Assembly (NCBI GenBank): GCA_031287245.1
Contig: JAITTD010000025.1
Span: 1 to 11,146, forward strand
DNA: 11,146 nucleotides
Origin: Bacteroidales bacterium
GTDB lineage: Bacteria; Bacteroidota; Bacteroidia; Bacteroidales; UBA4181
Direction: 5' to 3'
Numbering within the stretch: position 1 is the first letter of the stretch; each line of letters begins with the position of its first letter. Below, piece after piece: positions 1-7,146 of the stretch. Under the pieces are notes generated by a model, which saw only the letters and a list, made by a program, of their open reading frames with translations, ran no database searches and was not told the DNA's origin. The translations under genes and the position numbers were made by a program.

Positions 1-378
1 CAAGGCGACCAAACAGGATATTTTGAAGTGCCGCAACGCAATAATGATTTGATAGTATTGATGGAAACCCGCAATTTCATGTTTATGAGAGGTACAACTT
101 ATGGAAATACTTTTCGGATTATTTATTTTAAAAATCAAAATGTTGGATACAATATCATTGACCACAACAAGGGTGAAATAAAGAATGACTTGGACGGCGG
201 TCCTGATTTTTTCCCTGAAAAGGGTACAGTATATGGTGAATGCGTATATAAAAGTTTTTCTGTTTATGAATTTATAAGCGATAAAAAATCAAATCAACAA
301 CCAGTTCCTGAGCAATTTGCATCGTATAAGGCTAACTTAAACGATAACCCCTGCATCATGCGTGTTACACTGAAATAA
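1..378 (+). CDS. C-terminal fragment of a probable six-bladed beta-propeller protein
   Basis: The reading frame is open from base 1, so this is the 3' end of a gene that begins outside the window; about 125 residues remain before the TAA. GTG at 28 is in frame but is probably not the start. The fragment has the patterns I associate with Bacteroidota six-bladed beta-propeller proteins (the 'BF' propeller lipoproteins, DUF4934-like). These are short alternating hydrophobic strands, the segment NDLDGGPDFFPE, and the ending DNPCIMRVTLK, resembling the usual '..DNPVL..KLK' C-terminus. Such proteins are mostly secreted or lipid-anchored; their biochemical function is generally unknown. The signal peptide, if any, lies outside the window. 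The fragment is more AT-rich than the genes to its right. The family call rests on remembered motifs, so it is moderate. Confidence 0.6.
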   Translation, partial: QGDQTGYFEVPQRNNDLIVLMETRNFMFMRGTTYGNTFRIIYFKNQNVGYNIIDHNKGEIKNDLDGGPDFFPEKGTVYGECVYKSFSVYEFISDKKSNQQPVPEQFASYKANLNDNPCIMRVTLK

Positions 379-411
379 AAAAAGATATAATTGCCATCAT
401 GTATCCACGCG

Positions 412-441
412 CTTGGAAATCGAAATTTTTATGTACTTTTG
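412..441 (+). promoter_or_regulatory. Promoter of ychF (Bacteroidota sigma-ABfr type)
   Basis: The -7 box TACTTTTG (434-441) matches TAnnTTTG exactly. A TTG at 413-415 lies 18 nt upstream, near the expected -33 position. Transcription would start about 447-450, giving a leader of only a dozen or so bases before the ychF ATG at 462. Confidence 0.7.
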
Positions 442-461
442 CACAAATTAATAAAATATAA

Positions 462-1565
462 ATGGCGCTTCAATGTGGTATTGTTGGGCTTCCAAATGTT
501 GGCAAGTCCACTCTTTTTAATTGTTTGTCGAATGCCAAAGCGCAGGCGGCAAATTTCCCGTTTTGTACGATTGAGCCTAATGTGGGCGTGATTACTGTCC
601 CTGATGAGCGATTGACAAGACTTGCAGAGATAGATAAACCGCCAAAGGTGATTCCTACAACAGTTGAGATAGTAGATATTGCCGGTTTGGTGAAAGGTGC
701 AAGCAAAGGCGAAGGTTTGGGCAACAAATTCCTTGCCAACATTCGCGAAACGGATGCTATCCTGCACGTGTTGCGCTGTTTTGAAGACGACAACGTGACG
801 CACGTGGACGGCAGCGTTAATCCTGTTCGCGACAAGGAAATCATAGATGCGGAATTGCAGATGAAAGACCTTGAAACCATCGAGTCGCGCATAGGAAAGG
901 TGCAGAAACAGGCGCAAACAGGAGGCGACAAAACCGCTAAACGGATGTACGAAATCCTGTTGCAGTATCAGGATGCTCTCCGCCAGGGCAAATCGGCGCG
1001 AACGGTACAACTTGACAACAAGGACGACCGCAAAATAGCACGGGATTTCTTCCTGCTCACCGACAAACCGGTGCTCTATGTATGCAATGTTGACGAGGCT
1101 TCCGTGCTGAAAGGCAATCAACACGTAGATGCTGTTGCCGCCGCCGTCAAAAGCGAACAAGCAGGACTGTTGGTGGTAGCCGCCAAAACGGAGGCGGAAA
1201 TCGCTGAATTTGAAACCTTTGAAGAGCGACAGTTGTTCCTGACAGAAATGGGGTTGGAGGAATCGGGCGTTGCTCGACTGATTAAAGCCGCTTATTCACT
1301 GCTCAATTTGGAAACCTATTTCACCACCGGAAAGGACGAATCAAGGGCGTGGACATACATTAAGGGTACCAAAGCGCCGCAAGCCGCCGGTATTATCCAC
1401 ACCGACTTCGAGAAAGGCTTTATCCGTGCGGAAGTCATCAAATACACCGACTATGTTCATTACAATTCGGAGGCTGCCTGTCGCGAAGCCGGCAAAATAG
1501 CCGTAGAAGGCAAGGATTATGTGGTGCAGGACGGTGACATCATGCATTTCCGGTTTAACGTATAA
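462..1565 (+). CDS. ychF: YchF/OLA1-family redox-regulated P-loop ATPase
   Basis: The 367-residue product is full length for YchF. This family binds ribosomes and, unlike most relatives, prefers ATP over GTP. The P-loop GLPNVGKST is at residues 9-17, the G3 motif DIAGL at 72-76, and the G4 position reads NVDE (209-212). That is the family's replacement of NKxD and the reason for ATP preference. Between them, about 125-200, lies the charged helical (coiled-coil) insertion, and a TGS domain occupies about 283-366, ending in HFRFNV as usual. The ATG at 462 is favoured because translation begins directly with the conserved N-terminus and a good promoter lies just upstream. The gene is a single unit between the fragment on the left and the YigZ-family gene 58 nt downstream. 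No odd residues were seen. Confidence 0.97.
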   Translation: MALQCGIVGLPNVGKSTLFNCLSNAKAQAANFPFCTIEPNVGVITVPDERLTRLAEIDKPPKVIPTTVEIVDIAGLVKGASKGEGLGNKFLANIRETDAILHVLRCFEDDNVTHVDGSVNPVRDKEIIDAELQMKDLETIESRIGKVQKQAQTGGDKTAKRMYEILLQYQDALRQGKSARTVQLDNKDDRKIARDFFLLTDKPVLYVCNVDEASVLKGNQHVDAVAAAVKSEQAGLLVVAAKTEAEIAEFETFEERQLFLTEMGLEESGVARLIKAAYSLLNLETYFTTGKDESRAWTYIKGTKAPQAAGIIHTDFEKGFIRAEVIKYTDYVHYNSEAACREAGKIAVEGKDYVVQDGDIMHFRFNV

Positions 1566-1623
1566 TGTAATGTATGCTGGGAACACAACCGAACGAGCAC
1601 CGATAAACGCTTAATTTATCCAT

Positions 1624-2229
1624 TTGAAAGATTCTTTTTTGACAATTACAGCGGCATCCGAGGGGATTTACAAGGAAAAAGGCAGTAAATTCATGGCTTT
1701 TGCCTATCCTGTGAACGACGAGGAAACCATCAAGGAGAAGGTGGACGCTTTGCGGAAAAAATATTTTGACGCCCGCCATCATTGCTTTGCATGGCGATTG
1801 GGCGCTGACGGCGAACATTACCGCGTCAACGACGATGGCGAGCCTTCCAATTCAGCCGGAAAACCTATACTTGGACAAATCATTTCCTTCGAATTAACCA
1901 ATGTTTTGGTGGTAGTGGTACGTTATTTCGGCGGTGTGCTGCTTGGAGTGGGTGGATTGATGCAAGCCTACAAGCAAGCAACGCTGGATGCCCTCTCTCA
2001 TGCGGACATCGTGCCCGGCACAGTCACCGAAAGTTTTCTTTTCACATTCGATTATCCCGATATGAACCGGATACTCAAAGTGCTTAAAGACATGGATTTG
2101 GAATGTTCCCAACAGCATTTCAACCTCAGTTGTTCCATGCGAGTAACGGTGCGCAAAAATCTTTCCGCAACGATGTTGCAGAAGTTGGAAAGAATTGAAT
2201 CACTGAAAATAACCGATTATCGGTTGTAA
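1624..2229 (+). CDS. yigZ: YigZ/IMPACT-family protein (UPF0029 + DUF1949)
   Basis: The 201-residue product has the usual two-domain YigZ arrangement. An IMPACT N-terminal (UPF0029) domain covers about residues 15-122, with RHHCFAWRLG (51-60), the NDDGEPSNSAGKPIL block (69-83) and VVRYFGGVLLGVGGL (98-112). A ferredoxin-like DUF1949 domain follows at about 138-195. Eukaryotic IMPACT regulates the eIF2 kinase GCN2; the bacterial role is unsettled, with suggestions of ribosome or nucleic-acid binding. The start is TTG at 1624. An in-frame stop at 1612-1614 excludes anything upstream, and the next ATG (1693) would remove conserved N-terminal residues. No TAnnTTTG box is visible in the 58-nt gap after ychF, so read-through from ychF is possible. 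Confidence 0.93.
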   Translation: MKDSFLTITAASEGIYKEKGSKFMAFAYPVNDEETIKEKVDALRKKYFDARHHCFAWRLGADGEHYRVNDDGEPSNSAGKPILGQIISFELTNVLVVVVRYFGGVLLGVGGLMQAYKQATLDALSHADIVPGTVTESFLFTFDYPDMNRILKVLKDMDLECSQQHFNLSCSMRVTVRKNLSATMLQKLERIESLKITDYRL

Positions 2230-2237
2230 TTTTTTTT
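2209..2237 (+). terminator. Probable intrinsic terminator overlapping the yigZ stop
   Basis: AACCG (2211-2215) pairs with CGGTT (2221-2225) around the loop ATTAT. Two further pairs (2210/2226 wobble and 2209/2227) extend the stem. It is followed after AA by eight T residues (2230-2237). The stem is short and partly inside the coding region, but the T-run and the promoter that follows make a terminator plausible. Confidence 0.5.
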
Positions 2238-2268
2238 ATTTTGTGCTTCTTCTTTCAGAGAAAAACTT

Positions 2269-2276
2269 TACCTTTG
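2269..2276 (+). promoter_or_regulatory. Promoter -7 box of the parAB operon
   Basis: TACCTTTG matches TAnnTTTG exactly. The -33 element is weak: the nearest TTG (2241-2243) is 25 nt upstream, longer than usual. Transcription from here would give parA a leader of about 65-70 nt that contains the inverted repeat at 2281-2326. Confidence 0.6.
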
Positions 2277-2280
2277 TATC

Positions 2281-2326
2281 TTATTGTATATTGGCAATTA
2301 AATTGAATTGAATTGATATACAATAA
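2281..2326 (+). repeat. 11-bp perfect inverted repeat in the parA leader
   Basis: TTATTGTATAT (2281-2291) and ATATACAATAA (2316-2326) are exact reverse complements separated by 24 nt. The spacer contains AATTG three times in a row (2301-2315). It lies between the -7 box and the parA ATG, so it could form an AT-rich RNA hairpin or act as a DNA operator near the transcription start. Which of these applies, if either, cannot be told from sequence. Confidence 0.6.
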
Positions 2327-2353
2327 TTTACAGGATAAATTAAACAAAAGAAA

Positions 2354-3133
2354 ATGTCAAAAGTAATTGCTATCGCCAATCAGAAAGGCGGAGTTGGAAA
2401 AACCACTACCGCTATCAATCTTGCTGCCAGCTTGGCGATACTCGAAAAGAATGTTTTGTTGGTAGATGCCGACCCGCAAGCCAATGCCACATCCGGATTG
2501 GGTTTTGATTTACAAGAAGTCGGAACCAGTATTTATGAATGCCTGATAGACCACGCTAATCCTAAAGATGCGATCATCCAATGCAAAGATCCGGAAATAT
2601 CCCGACTGCATCTCATCCCATCGCATATTGACTTGGTGGGTGCGGAAATAGAAATCATCAATGTGCCTCAGAGAGAATTTCTTATGAAGGAAATCATCGG
2701 ACAGGTGAAAGACGAGTACGATTATGTGCTGATAGATTGTGCACCATCGCTGGGGTTGATTACCACCAATGCTCTCGCAGCAGCCGATTCGGTAATGATA
2801 CCCGTTCAGTGCGAGTTTTTTGCGCTTGAAGGTTTGGGTAAACTGCTCAATACCATTCGCTTGATACAGTCCAATCTGAATCCGTCGTTGGAAATTGAAG
2901 GGTTTGTGCTCACCATGTACGATTCGCGCACCAGCCTTAGCAAGTTGGTAGTGGAAGAAGTGTCGCGCCATTTCCAGCAATTGGTGATGAAATCTGTCAT
3001 ACAGCGGAATACCAAAATCGGTGAAGCACCCAGTTACGGGAAACCGGTGATTCTGTACGAAGCAAAATCGCCCGGAGCGATCAATTACATGAATCTTGCA
3101 AGCGAATTGATTCAAAAAAATCCATCTATATAA
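2354..3133 (+). CDS. parA: ParA (Soj) chromosome-partitioning ATPase
   Basis: The 259-residue product is a standard chromosomal ParA: a cytoplasmic Walker-type ATPase that dimerises on ATP binding, coats the nucleoid and is released by ParB. The deviant Walker A KGGVGKTT is at residues 11-18, with the signature lysine K11 and catalytic K16. The A' motif LLVDADPQAN spans 35-44, and the Walker B strand YVLIDCAPSLG begins at about 124 with D128. There is no N-terminal HTH extension, so this is the short chromosomal type rather than the plasmid P1/F type. It is the first gene of the run, 6 nt upstream of parB. The ATG at 2354 follows an A-rich stretch rather than a Shine-Dalgarno site, normal in this phylum. 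Confidence 0.96.
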   Translation: MSKVIAIANQKGGVGKTTTAINLAASLAILEKNVLLVDADPQANATSGLGFDLQEVGTSIYECLIDHANPKDAIIQCKDPEISRLHLIPSHIDLVGAEIEIINVPQREFLMKEIIGQVKDEYDYVLIDCAPSLGLITTNALAAADSVMIPVQCEFFALEGLGKLLNTIRLIQSNLNPSLEIEGFVLTMYDSRTSLSKLVVEEVSRHFQQLVMKSVIQRNTKIGEAPSYGKPVILYEAKSPGAINYMNLASELIQKNPSI

Positions 3134-3139
3134 AACAAC

Positions 3140-4126
3140 ATGGCAAAACAGTTAGGAAGAGGCATAGACAGTATCCTTCGACAGTCCGTCACCAATCCGA
3201 TAGCCAATGCCACCAGTGACATTGCTATTGAGAATATCATTGTCAATTCATCCAATCCACGAACCACTTTCGATCAAGAAGCCTTGGAAGAATTGGCAGA
3301 CTCCATCCAGCAGGTGGGCATCATACAACCCGTCACCGTTCGCGAAATCGGTGGAGGCAAATACCAGATTGTATCGGGTGAAAGGCGCTATCGTGCGTCC
3401 AAATTGGCGGGATTGAAACAAATTCCTGCCTTTGTGCGGCAGGTTGGTGACGAAGAATTGCTGAAAATAGCATTGTTGGAAAATATTCAGCGCGAAGACC
3501 TGAATGCCATTGATATAGCCATCAGCTACCAGCGTATGATTGACGAATTGTCACTTACGCAGGAAGAAGTAAGCAAAAAGGTGAGCAAAAAAAGGGCAAC
3601 CGTAGCTAATTATCTCCGTCTGCTGAGTTTACCTGCTGAAATTCAGAAAGCCATACAGGGCGATTTTCTGTCGATGGGACACGCACGCGCTTTGGTGAGC
3701 ATCGAAGACAGCGAATTGCAGGTACAACTGCTCAGTGAAATCATCGAAAACGGCTTGTCGGTGCGGCAGGTGGAAGAGATGGTAAAACAGAAAAAACAGC
3801 CTGTTCTGCCGGATATTCCAGTTGTCGAGACATCTCCGGTTGTTGAGACATCTCCGGTTGTTGAGAACATTCAGGAAGAAAACGACGAAACCACCGAACA
3901 GGCTGAAAATCACGGGAAAGTGGTATTCATAGACCCCAAGCCACCGGTAGTGGTTCCCGACACTGAAAACGAGCCAATCAGAGAACGTTTAGGCAAATAT
4001 TTCAGCGCAAAGGTGGATTTGAAACGCGATACTTCCGGTGCAGGACGCATCACCATCCATTTCCGCACCGATGACGAATTTCAACATATCCTCCAGTTGG
4101 CTGAAAAAATATCGGAAAATGGGTGA
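3140..4126 (+). CDS. parB: ParB (Spo0J) CTP-dependent partition protein
   Basis: The 328-residue product loads at parS as a CTP-gated clamp and stimulates ParA. The N-terminal ParB/Srx domain (about 28-120) carries the CTP-binding motif GERRYRAS (80-87) and ENIQRED (114-120). The HTH region follows at about 138-165 (LTQEEVSKKVSKKRATVANYL), then SMGHARAL (178-185). After about residue 218 comes a low-complexity acidic linker with a VVETSP repeat (228-239). The last ~45 residues form the dimerisation domain. It follows parA by 6 nt and overlaps the next gene by 8 nt, suggesting translational coupling. I could not find a parS site of the TGTTTCACGTGAAACA type in the window. Confidence 0.96.
   Translation: MAKQLGRGIDSILRQSVTNPIANATSDIAIENIIVNSSNPRTTFDQEALEELADSIQQVGIIQPVTVREIGGGKYQIVSGERRYRASKLAGLKQIPAFVRQVGDEELLKIALLENIQREDLNAIDIAISYQRMIDELSLTQEEVSKKVSKKRATVANYLRLLSLPAEIQKAIQGDFLSMGHARALVSIEDSELQVQLLSEIIENGLSVRQVEEMVKQKKQPVLPDIPVVETSPVVETSPVVENIQEENDETTEQAENHGKVVFIDPKPPVVVPDTENEPIRERLGKYFSAKVDLKRDTSGAGRITIHFRTDDEFQHILQLAEKISENG
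3821..3866 (+). repeat. 18-bp tandem repeat inside parB (about 2.5 copies)
   Basis: Copies start at 3821, 3839 and 3857. The first two differ by one base (GTTGTCGAG versus GTTGTTGAG) and the third stops after GTTGTTGAGA. The unit is in frame and encodes VVETSP in ParB's linker between the DNA-binding core and the C-terminal dimerisation domain. Copy number could vary between strains without a frameshift. Confidence 0.85.
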
Positions 4127-4766
4127 AAAAGTCTTTCTTGTGGCTTGTTTTTTGCTGTTCCACCTTTCTGTAAAAGGACAGACAGAACACGTAAAAGACA
4201 CGCTGACAGTTATCCAACTTACGGAGCCGGAGATGATCACCGTTGAGGATACTTCGTTTTCAGAAAAAATATATCCGGTTGATACCCTTCAAGCCAGAAA
4301 GGTGATCCCTGCGAAAGCCACCATCATGTCGGCGGCTCTTCCCGGATTAGGACAGATTTACAATCGAAAATACTGGAAAGTTCCCTTGGCTTGGGCGCTT
4401 ATCGGCGGCTCCACCTATTTCCTTATTAACTACCAAAATAAATATCAAAAATACCGAAGAGCCTATATTGATTTCAAAGATGGCGACATTTATACGAACT
4501 CGCATGAAAGTTTAAATTTTCCTCCGACCTACCCCGTGGAACAATACCTTACCAACAGAAAGGATGTTTACCGGAAATACCGCGACTATGCCATCATTGC
4601 GGTGGTCATCAGCTATCTGATGGTGGTGGTGGATGCCAATGTGGACGCTCATTTATTTGACTATAATGTGGATGATAATTTATCCATTCGTGCACAACCG
4701 AAAATTTTTCACGATGATTTATTGCATTCTCCAAAAATTGGCGTAAATTTGTGCTTTTCTTTTTGA
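4119..4766 (+). CDS. DUF5683-family predicted envelope protein
   Basis: The 215-residue product resembles the Bacteroidota DUF5683 family, function unknown. A hydrophobic N-terminus ending in VKGQ (about residues 4-21) looks like a signal peptide cleaved near residue 20. The core carries the conserved SAALPGLGQIYNRKYWKVPL block (71-90), running into a hydrophobic stretch (about 88-104). A second membrane segment is at about 157-172 (YAIIAVVISYLMVVVD), then VDAHLFDYNVDD. The ATG at 4119 overlaps the parB stop by 8 nt. A longer in-frame start at 4038 would place 80 more bases inside parB and destroy the signal peptide, so it was not used. The fixed position between parB and mltD suggests a link to the cell envelope or division, but that is inference. 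Confidence 0.85.
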   Translation: MGEKVFLVACFLLFHLSVKGQTEHVKDTLTVIQLTEPEMITVEDTSFSEKIYPVDTLQARKVIPAKATIMSAALPGLGQIYNRKYWKVPLAWALIGGSTYFLINYQNKYQKYRRAYIDFKDGDIYTNSHESLNFPPTYPVEQYLTNRKDVYRKYRDYAIIAVVISYLMVVVDANVDAHLFDYNVDDNLSIRAQPKIFHDDLLHSPKIGVNLCFSF

Positions 4767-4770
4767 CTTG

Positions 4771-6255
4771 ATGATACTTAAAAAAATACATATTTTAGCG
4801 CTGGCTATCGTCCCGCTTACGCTATGGGCACAAGAGCCTTCCGAACCGATAGATAGCCTTTTGATAGAAGTCGACAGCCTAAAGCGCGGCGGTCTGATGT
4901 TGCCTGCAACAGGGAACGATTCGATGATTGTGGAATATGCAAATGATGAACTGTCATTTGTCAAGGAATTGCACGATTCAATTTATATCGAACGGCTGAA
5001 AAAATTACCTTCTTTGGTCAATCTCACCTACAACAACGTCGTAAGGAACTATATTCATGCTTATTCCATCCGGCGAAAAGATAAATTAGAGGTTCTTCTT
5101 GGCTTACAGGAATATTATTTTCCGATGATTGAAGATGTGCTTGATTCGTATGGCTTGCCGCTGGAACTGAAATACATGGCGGTGATTGAGTCGGCGCTCA
5201 ATCCTCGTGCAGTTTCCCGTGCAGGAGCCACCGGACTGTGGCAATTCATGCTGGGCACCGGACGAATGTACAAACTGAACGTCAACACCTTTGTGGACGA
5301 GCGTCGCGACCCCTATCTTGCCTCGCACGCCGCCGCCAAATATCTGCAAGACCTCTACGCTACGTTCAACGATTGGGTGTTGGTGATAGCCGCCTACAAT
5401 TGCGGCGCCGGCAATGTGAACAAAGCCATCAGACGATCGGGCGGGAAAACGTCCTATTGGGATATTTATCCCTATTTGCCACGCGAAACAAGAGGTTATG
5501 TGCCCGCTTTTATCGGAGCCATGTATGCAATGAGTTATCACAAGGAACATAATATTTCCCCTCGTTATGTGGACACGCCATTGCCGGAGACAGACACCAT
5601 CATAGTGCGCAGAAATGTCAATCTGGCTCAGATATCCGAAGTGCTGGACATACCGTTGCAGCAACTGAACGACCTCAATCCGCAGTACCGTCGAGGAATA
5701 TTGCCGGGCTATTCCTCAGCCTGCATTTTGAGAATGCCCGAAGCCTATACCACCCGATTTATTGATTTGCAGGATTCCATTTACCGCCACAAAGCCGACA
5801 TCTATCTGAGCAATTCATTCAAGGCGATGGAACCGGCAGGACGCAGCAGCAGCGGCGGAGCAACAGTTAACGTTGCCGGACGTGACCGCATTTACCACAC
5901 CATCCGCTCAGGCGAAAATTTAGGGTCCATCGCCACCAAATATGGAGTGAGCGTCAATAGCCTGAAAGAATGGAACGACCTCTACACCTCGCGCATTGTT
6001 GCCGGAAAGAAATTAGTGATTTACGTCAAAAAACCGGCATCCAAAACTGCCAAAAAGACCAAAACGGGAACCGAAACAGCAAGCGTTGCAGCCAATACCG
6101 GGACAAATGAAGTATTTTACACCGTGAAATCAGGTGATACGCTGTGGAGTATAGCAAAACAATATCAAAATGTGTCCGATAAGGACATCATGCAATGGAA
6201 CAATCTTTCAAAAGCCAATATCAAACCGGGTATGAAACTTAAAATCAAGCAATAA
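4771..6255 (+). CDS. mltD: MltD-type membrane-associated lytic murein transglycosylase with LysM repeats
   Basis: The 494-residue product is predicted to cleave the MurNAc-GlcNAc bond of peptidoglycan in the periplasm, leaving 1,6-anhydro ends. A signal peptide ends near LWAQ (about residue 20). The SLT (GH23) domain spans about 110-240, with catalytic E140 in AVIESALNP, then AGATGLWQFM (151-160) and AAYNCGAGNV (207-216). A degenerate LysM-like segment lies near 275-323. Two clear LysM domains follow at about 374-419 (HTIRSGENLGSIA) and 448-493 (YTVKSGDTLWSIA), separated by a Lys/Thr-rich linker. ATG 4771 was chosen over TTG 4768, which adds one residue only. The start lies 4 nt after the DUF5683 stop, and the stop overlaps the siaC start by one base (TAATG). 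Confidence 0.92.
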   Translation: MILKKIHILALAIVPLTLWAQEPSEPIDSLLIEVDSLKRGGLMLPATGNDSMIVEYANDELSFVKELHDSIYIERLKKLPSLVNLTYNNVVRNYIHAYSIRRKDKLEVLLGLQEYYFPMIEDVLDSYGLPLELKYMAVIESALNPRAVSRAGATGLWQFMLGTGRMYKLNVNTFVDERRDPYLASHAAAKYLQDLYATFNDWVLVIAAYNCGAGNVNKAIRRSGGKTSYWDIYPYLPRETRGYVPAFIGAMYAMSYHKEHNISPRYVDTPLPETDTIIVRRNVNLAQISEVLDIPLQQLNDLNPQYRRGILPGYSSACILRMPEAYTTRFIDLQDSIYRHKADIYLSNSFKAMEPAGRSSSGGATVNVAGRDRIYHTIRSGENLGSIATKYGVSVNSLKEWNDLYTSRIVAGKKLVIYVKKPASKTAKKTKTGTETASVAANTGTNEVFYTVKSGDTLWSIAKQYQNVSDKDIMQWNNLSKANIKPGMKLKIKQ

Positions 6256-6644
6256 TGGAAAGCGTTCGCATAGAAAAAACGGCAAAATCACCCTTGATTG
6301 TCATGAAAGACGGATACATCGGGATGATGGGGCGGTCAATTCCGCAAAATTCGAGGCTACTGTTCAAACCATGCTTCGACTGGATAGAAGAATATGTAAA
6401 ACATCCGGAGCCAGTGACCAAGGTGGAAATTTTTTTCGAGTATATTGATACCTCTTCCATCCGCTGTGTGGCAGATCTTCTCATCATGCTGGAATCCAAT
6501 CAGCACAACAGCAAGATCGAAGTGACATGGCTGTACGAACGCTTTGACGACGACCTTCGCGAGTTGGGAACCTATATCCAGACATTTCTCAAAATTCCTT
6601 TCAACTACGTGGTGGTGGAAGAAGACCAACAAATCACAATGTAA
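6255..6644 (+). CDS. siaC: SiaC-family (DUF1987) regulatory phosphoprotein
   Basis: The 129-residue product matches DUF1987: an N-terminal PLIVMKDGYIGMMGRS segment, a FEYIDTSS core (61-68) and a C-terminal LGTYIQTFLKIPF block. In Pseudomonas aeruginosa, SiaC is phosphorylated on a threonine by the kinase SiaB and dephosphorylated by the PP2C phosphatase SiaA. Unphosphorylated SiaC activates the diguanylate cyclase SiaD, so it works as an STAS-like switch. T66 here, within DTSS, is the likely equivalent of that threonine by position and context; this is inference. No kinase, phosphatase or cyclase gene is in the window. The start overlaps the mltD stop by one base, so translation is probably coupled. 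The protein has no signal peptide and is cytoplasmic. Confidence 0.83.
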   Translation: MESVRIEKTAKSPLIVMKDGYIGMMGRSIPQNSRLLFKPCFDWIEEYVKHPEPVTKVEIFFEYIDTSSIRCVADLLIMLESNQHNSKIEVTWLYERFDDDLRELGTYIQTFLKIPFNYVVVEEDQQITM

Positions 6645-6676
6645 ATTTTTTAACTCAATATAAATAATTCATCAAA

Positions 6677-7096
6677 ATGACAGGTAATCAAACTTTTACC
6701 ATAATTAAGCCCGATGCAGTAAAAAGCGAATACATCGGAGCCATTTTAGCAGATATCCAAAAAGCCGGATTCGCCATTTCAGCCCTGAAATATGTGCGAA
6801 TGACAGTTGCACAAGCCGAAGCGTTTTATGGCGTCCACAAGGAACGCCCGTTCTTTCCCGATTTGGTGACATTCATGACCTCCGGACCTATCGTAGTGGC
6901 TATTCTCAAACACGACAACGCTGTGGAAGAATACCGCAAACTGATTGGCGCAACCAACCCCGCAAATGCCGCTGAGGGCACCATTCGTAAAAAATACGCT
7001 CACAATGTGCAGGAAAACGCCGTACACGGTTCAGACAGCGACGAAAACGCCGCCATTGAAGGAAACTTCTTCTTTTCCCAATGCGAACGTTTCTGA
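6677..7096 (+). CDS. ndk: Nucleoside diphosphate kinase
   Basis: The 139-residue enzyme transfers the gamma-phosphate from ATP to other (d)NDPs through a phosphohistidine. The TFTIIKPDAV start (residues 6-15) supplies the conserved lysine K11. TSGPIVVAIL (68-77), GATNPANAAEGTIRKKY (91-107) and the active-site block NAVHGSDSDENAAIE follow, with H117 the catalytic histidine. Y51, R104 and N114 fill the usual substrate positions. Length and the CERF-type ending match the short form I recall from other Bacteroidota. The gene starts 32 nt after siaC, with no TAnnTTTG box in the gap. It is therefore probably the last gene of the parA transcript, though a promoter inside siaC cannot be excluded. Confidence 0.97.
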   Translation: MTGNQTFTIIKPDAVKSEYIGAILADIQKAGFAISALKYVRMTVAQAEAFYGVHKERPFFPDLVTFMTSGPIVVAILKHDNAVEEYRKLIGATNPANAAEGTIRKKYAHNVQENAVHGSDSDENAAIEGNFFFSQCERF

Positions 7097-7146
7097 TTGT
7101 GTAAAAAAATATTTATTTTTTTGGATAAAATTCAAAATAAACGTTC
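7085..7146 (+). repeat. Nested inverted repeats between ndk and the isomerase-like gene
   Basis: GAACGTTT (7085-7092) and AAACGTTC (7139-7146) are exact reverse complements 46 nt apart, each containing the palindrome AACGTT. Inside them lies an all-A/T inverted repeat, AAAAAAATA (7103-7111) and TATTTTTTT (7114-7122). The right outer arm directly abuts the -7 box at 7147, so it lies within the promoter. The inner arm could act as a weak terminator for ndk, but has no GC pairs. Confidence 0.5.

Noticed and set aside
767..806. CACGTG cores inside ychF as possible parS
   Set aside because: Flanks do not match the TGTTTCACGTGAAACA palindrome, and both lie in conserved coding sequence.
4038..4118. 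Longer N-terminus for the DUF5683 protein starting inside parB
   Set aside because: ATG 4119 places a signal peptide at the N-terminus; the extension would bury it and overlap the conserved ParB C-terminus.
5104..5664. Minus-strand open frame of 186 codons opposite mltD
   Set aside because: It lies wholly within the SLT domain coding region, with no motif or start signal.
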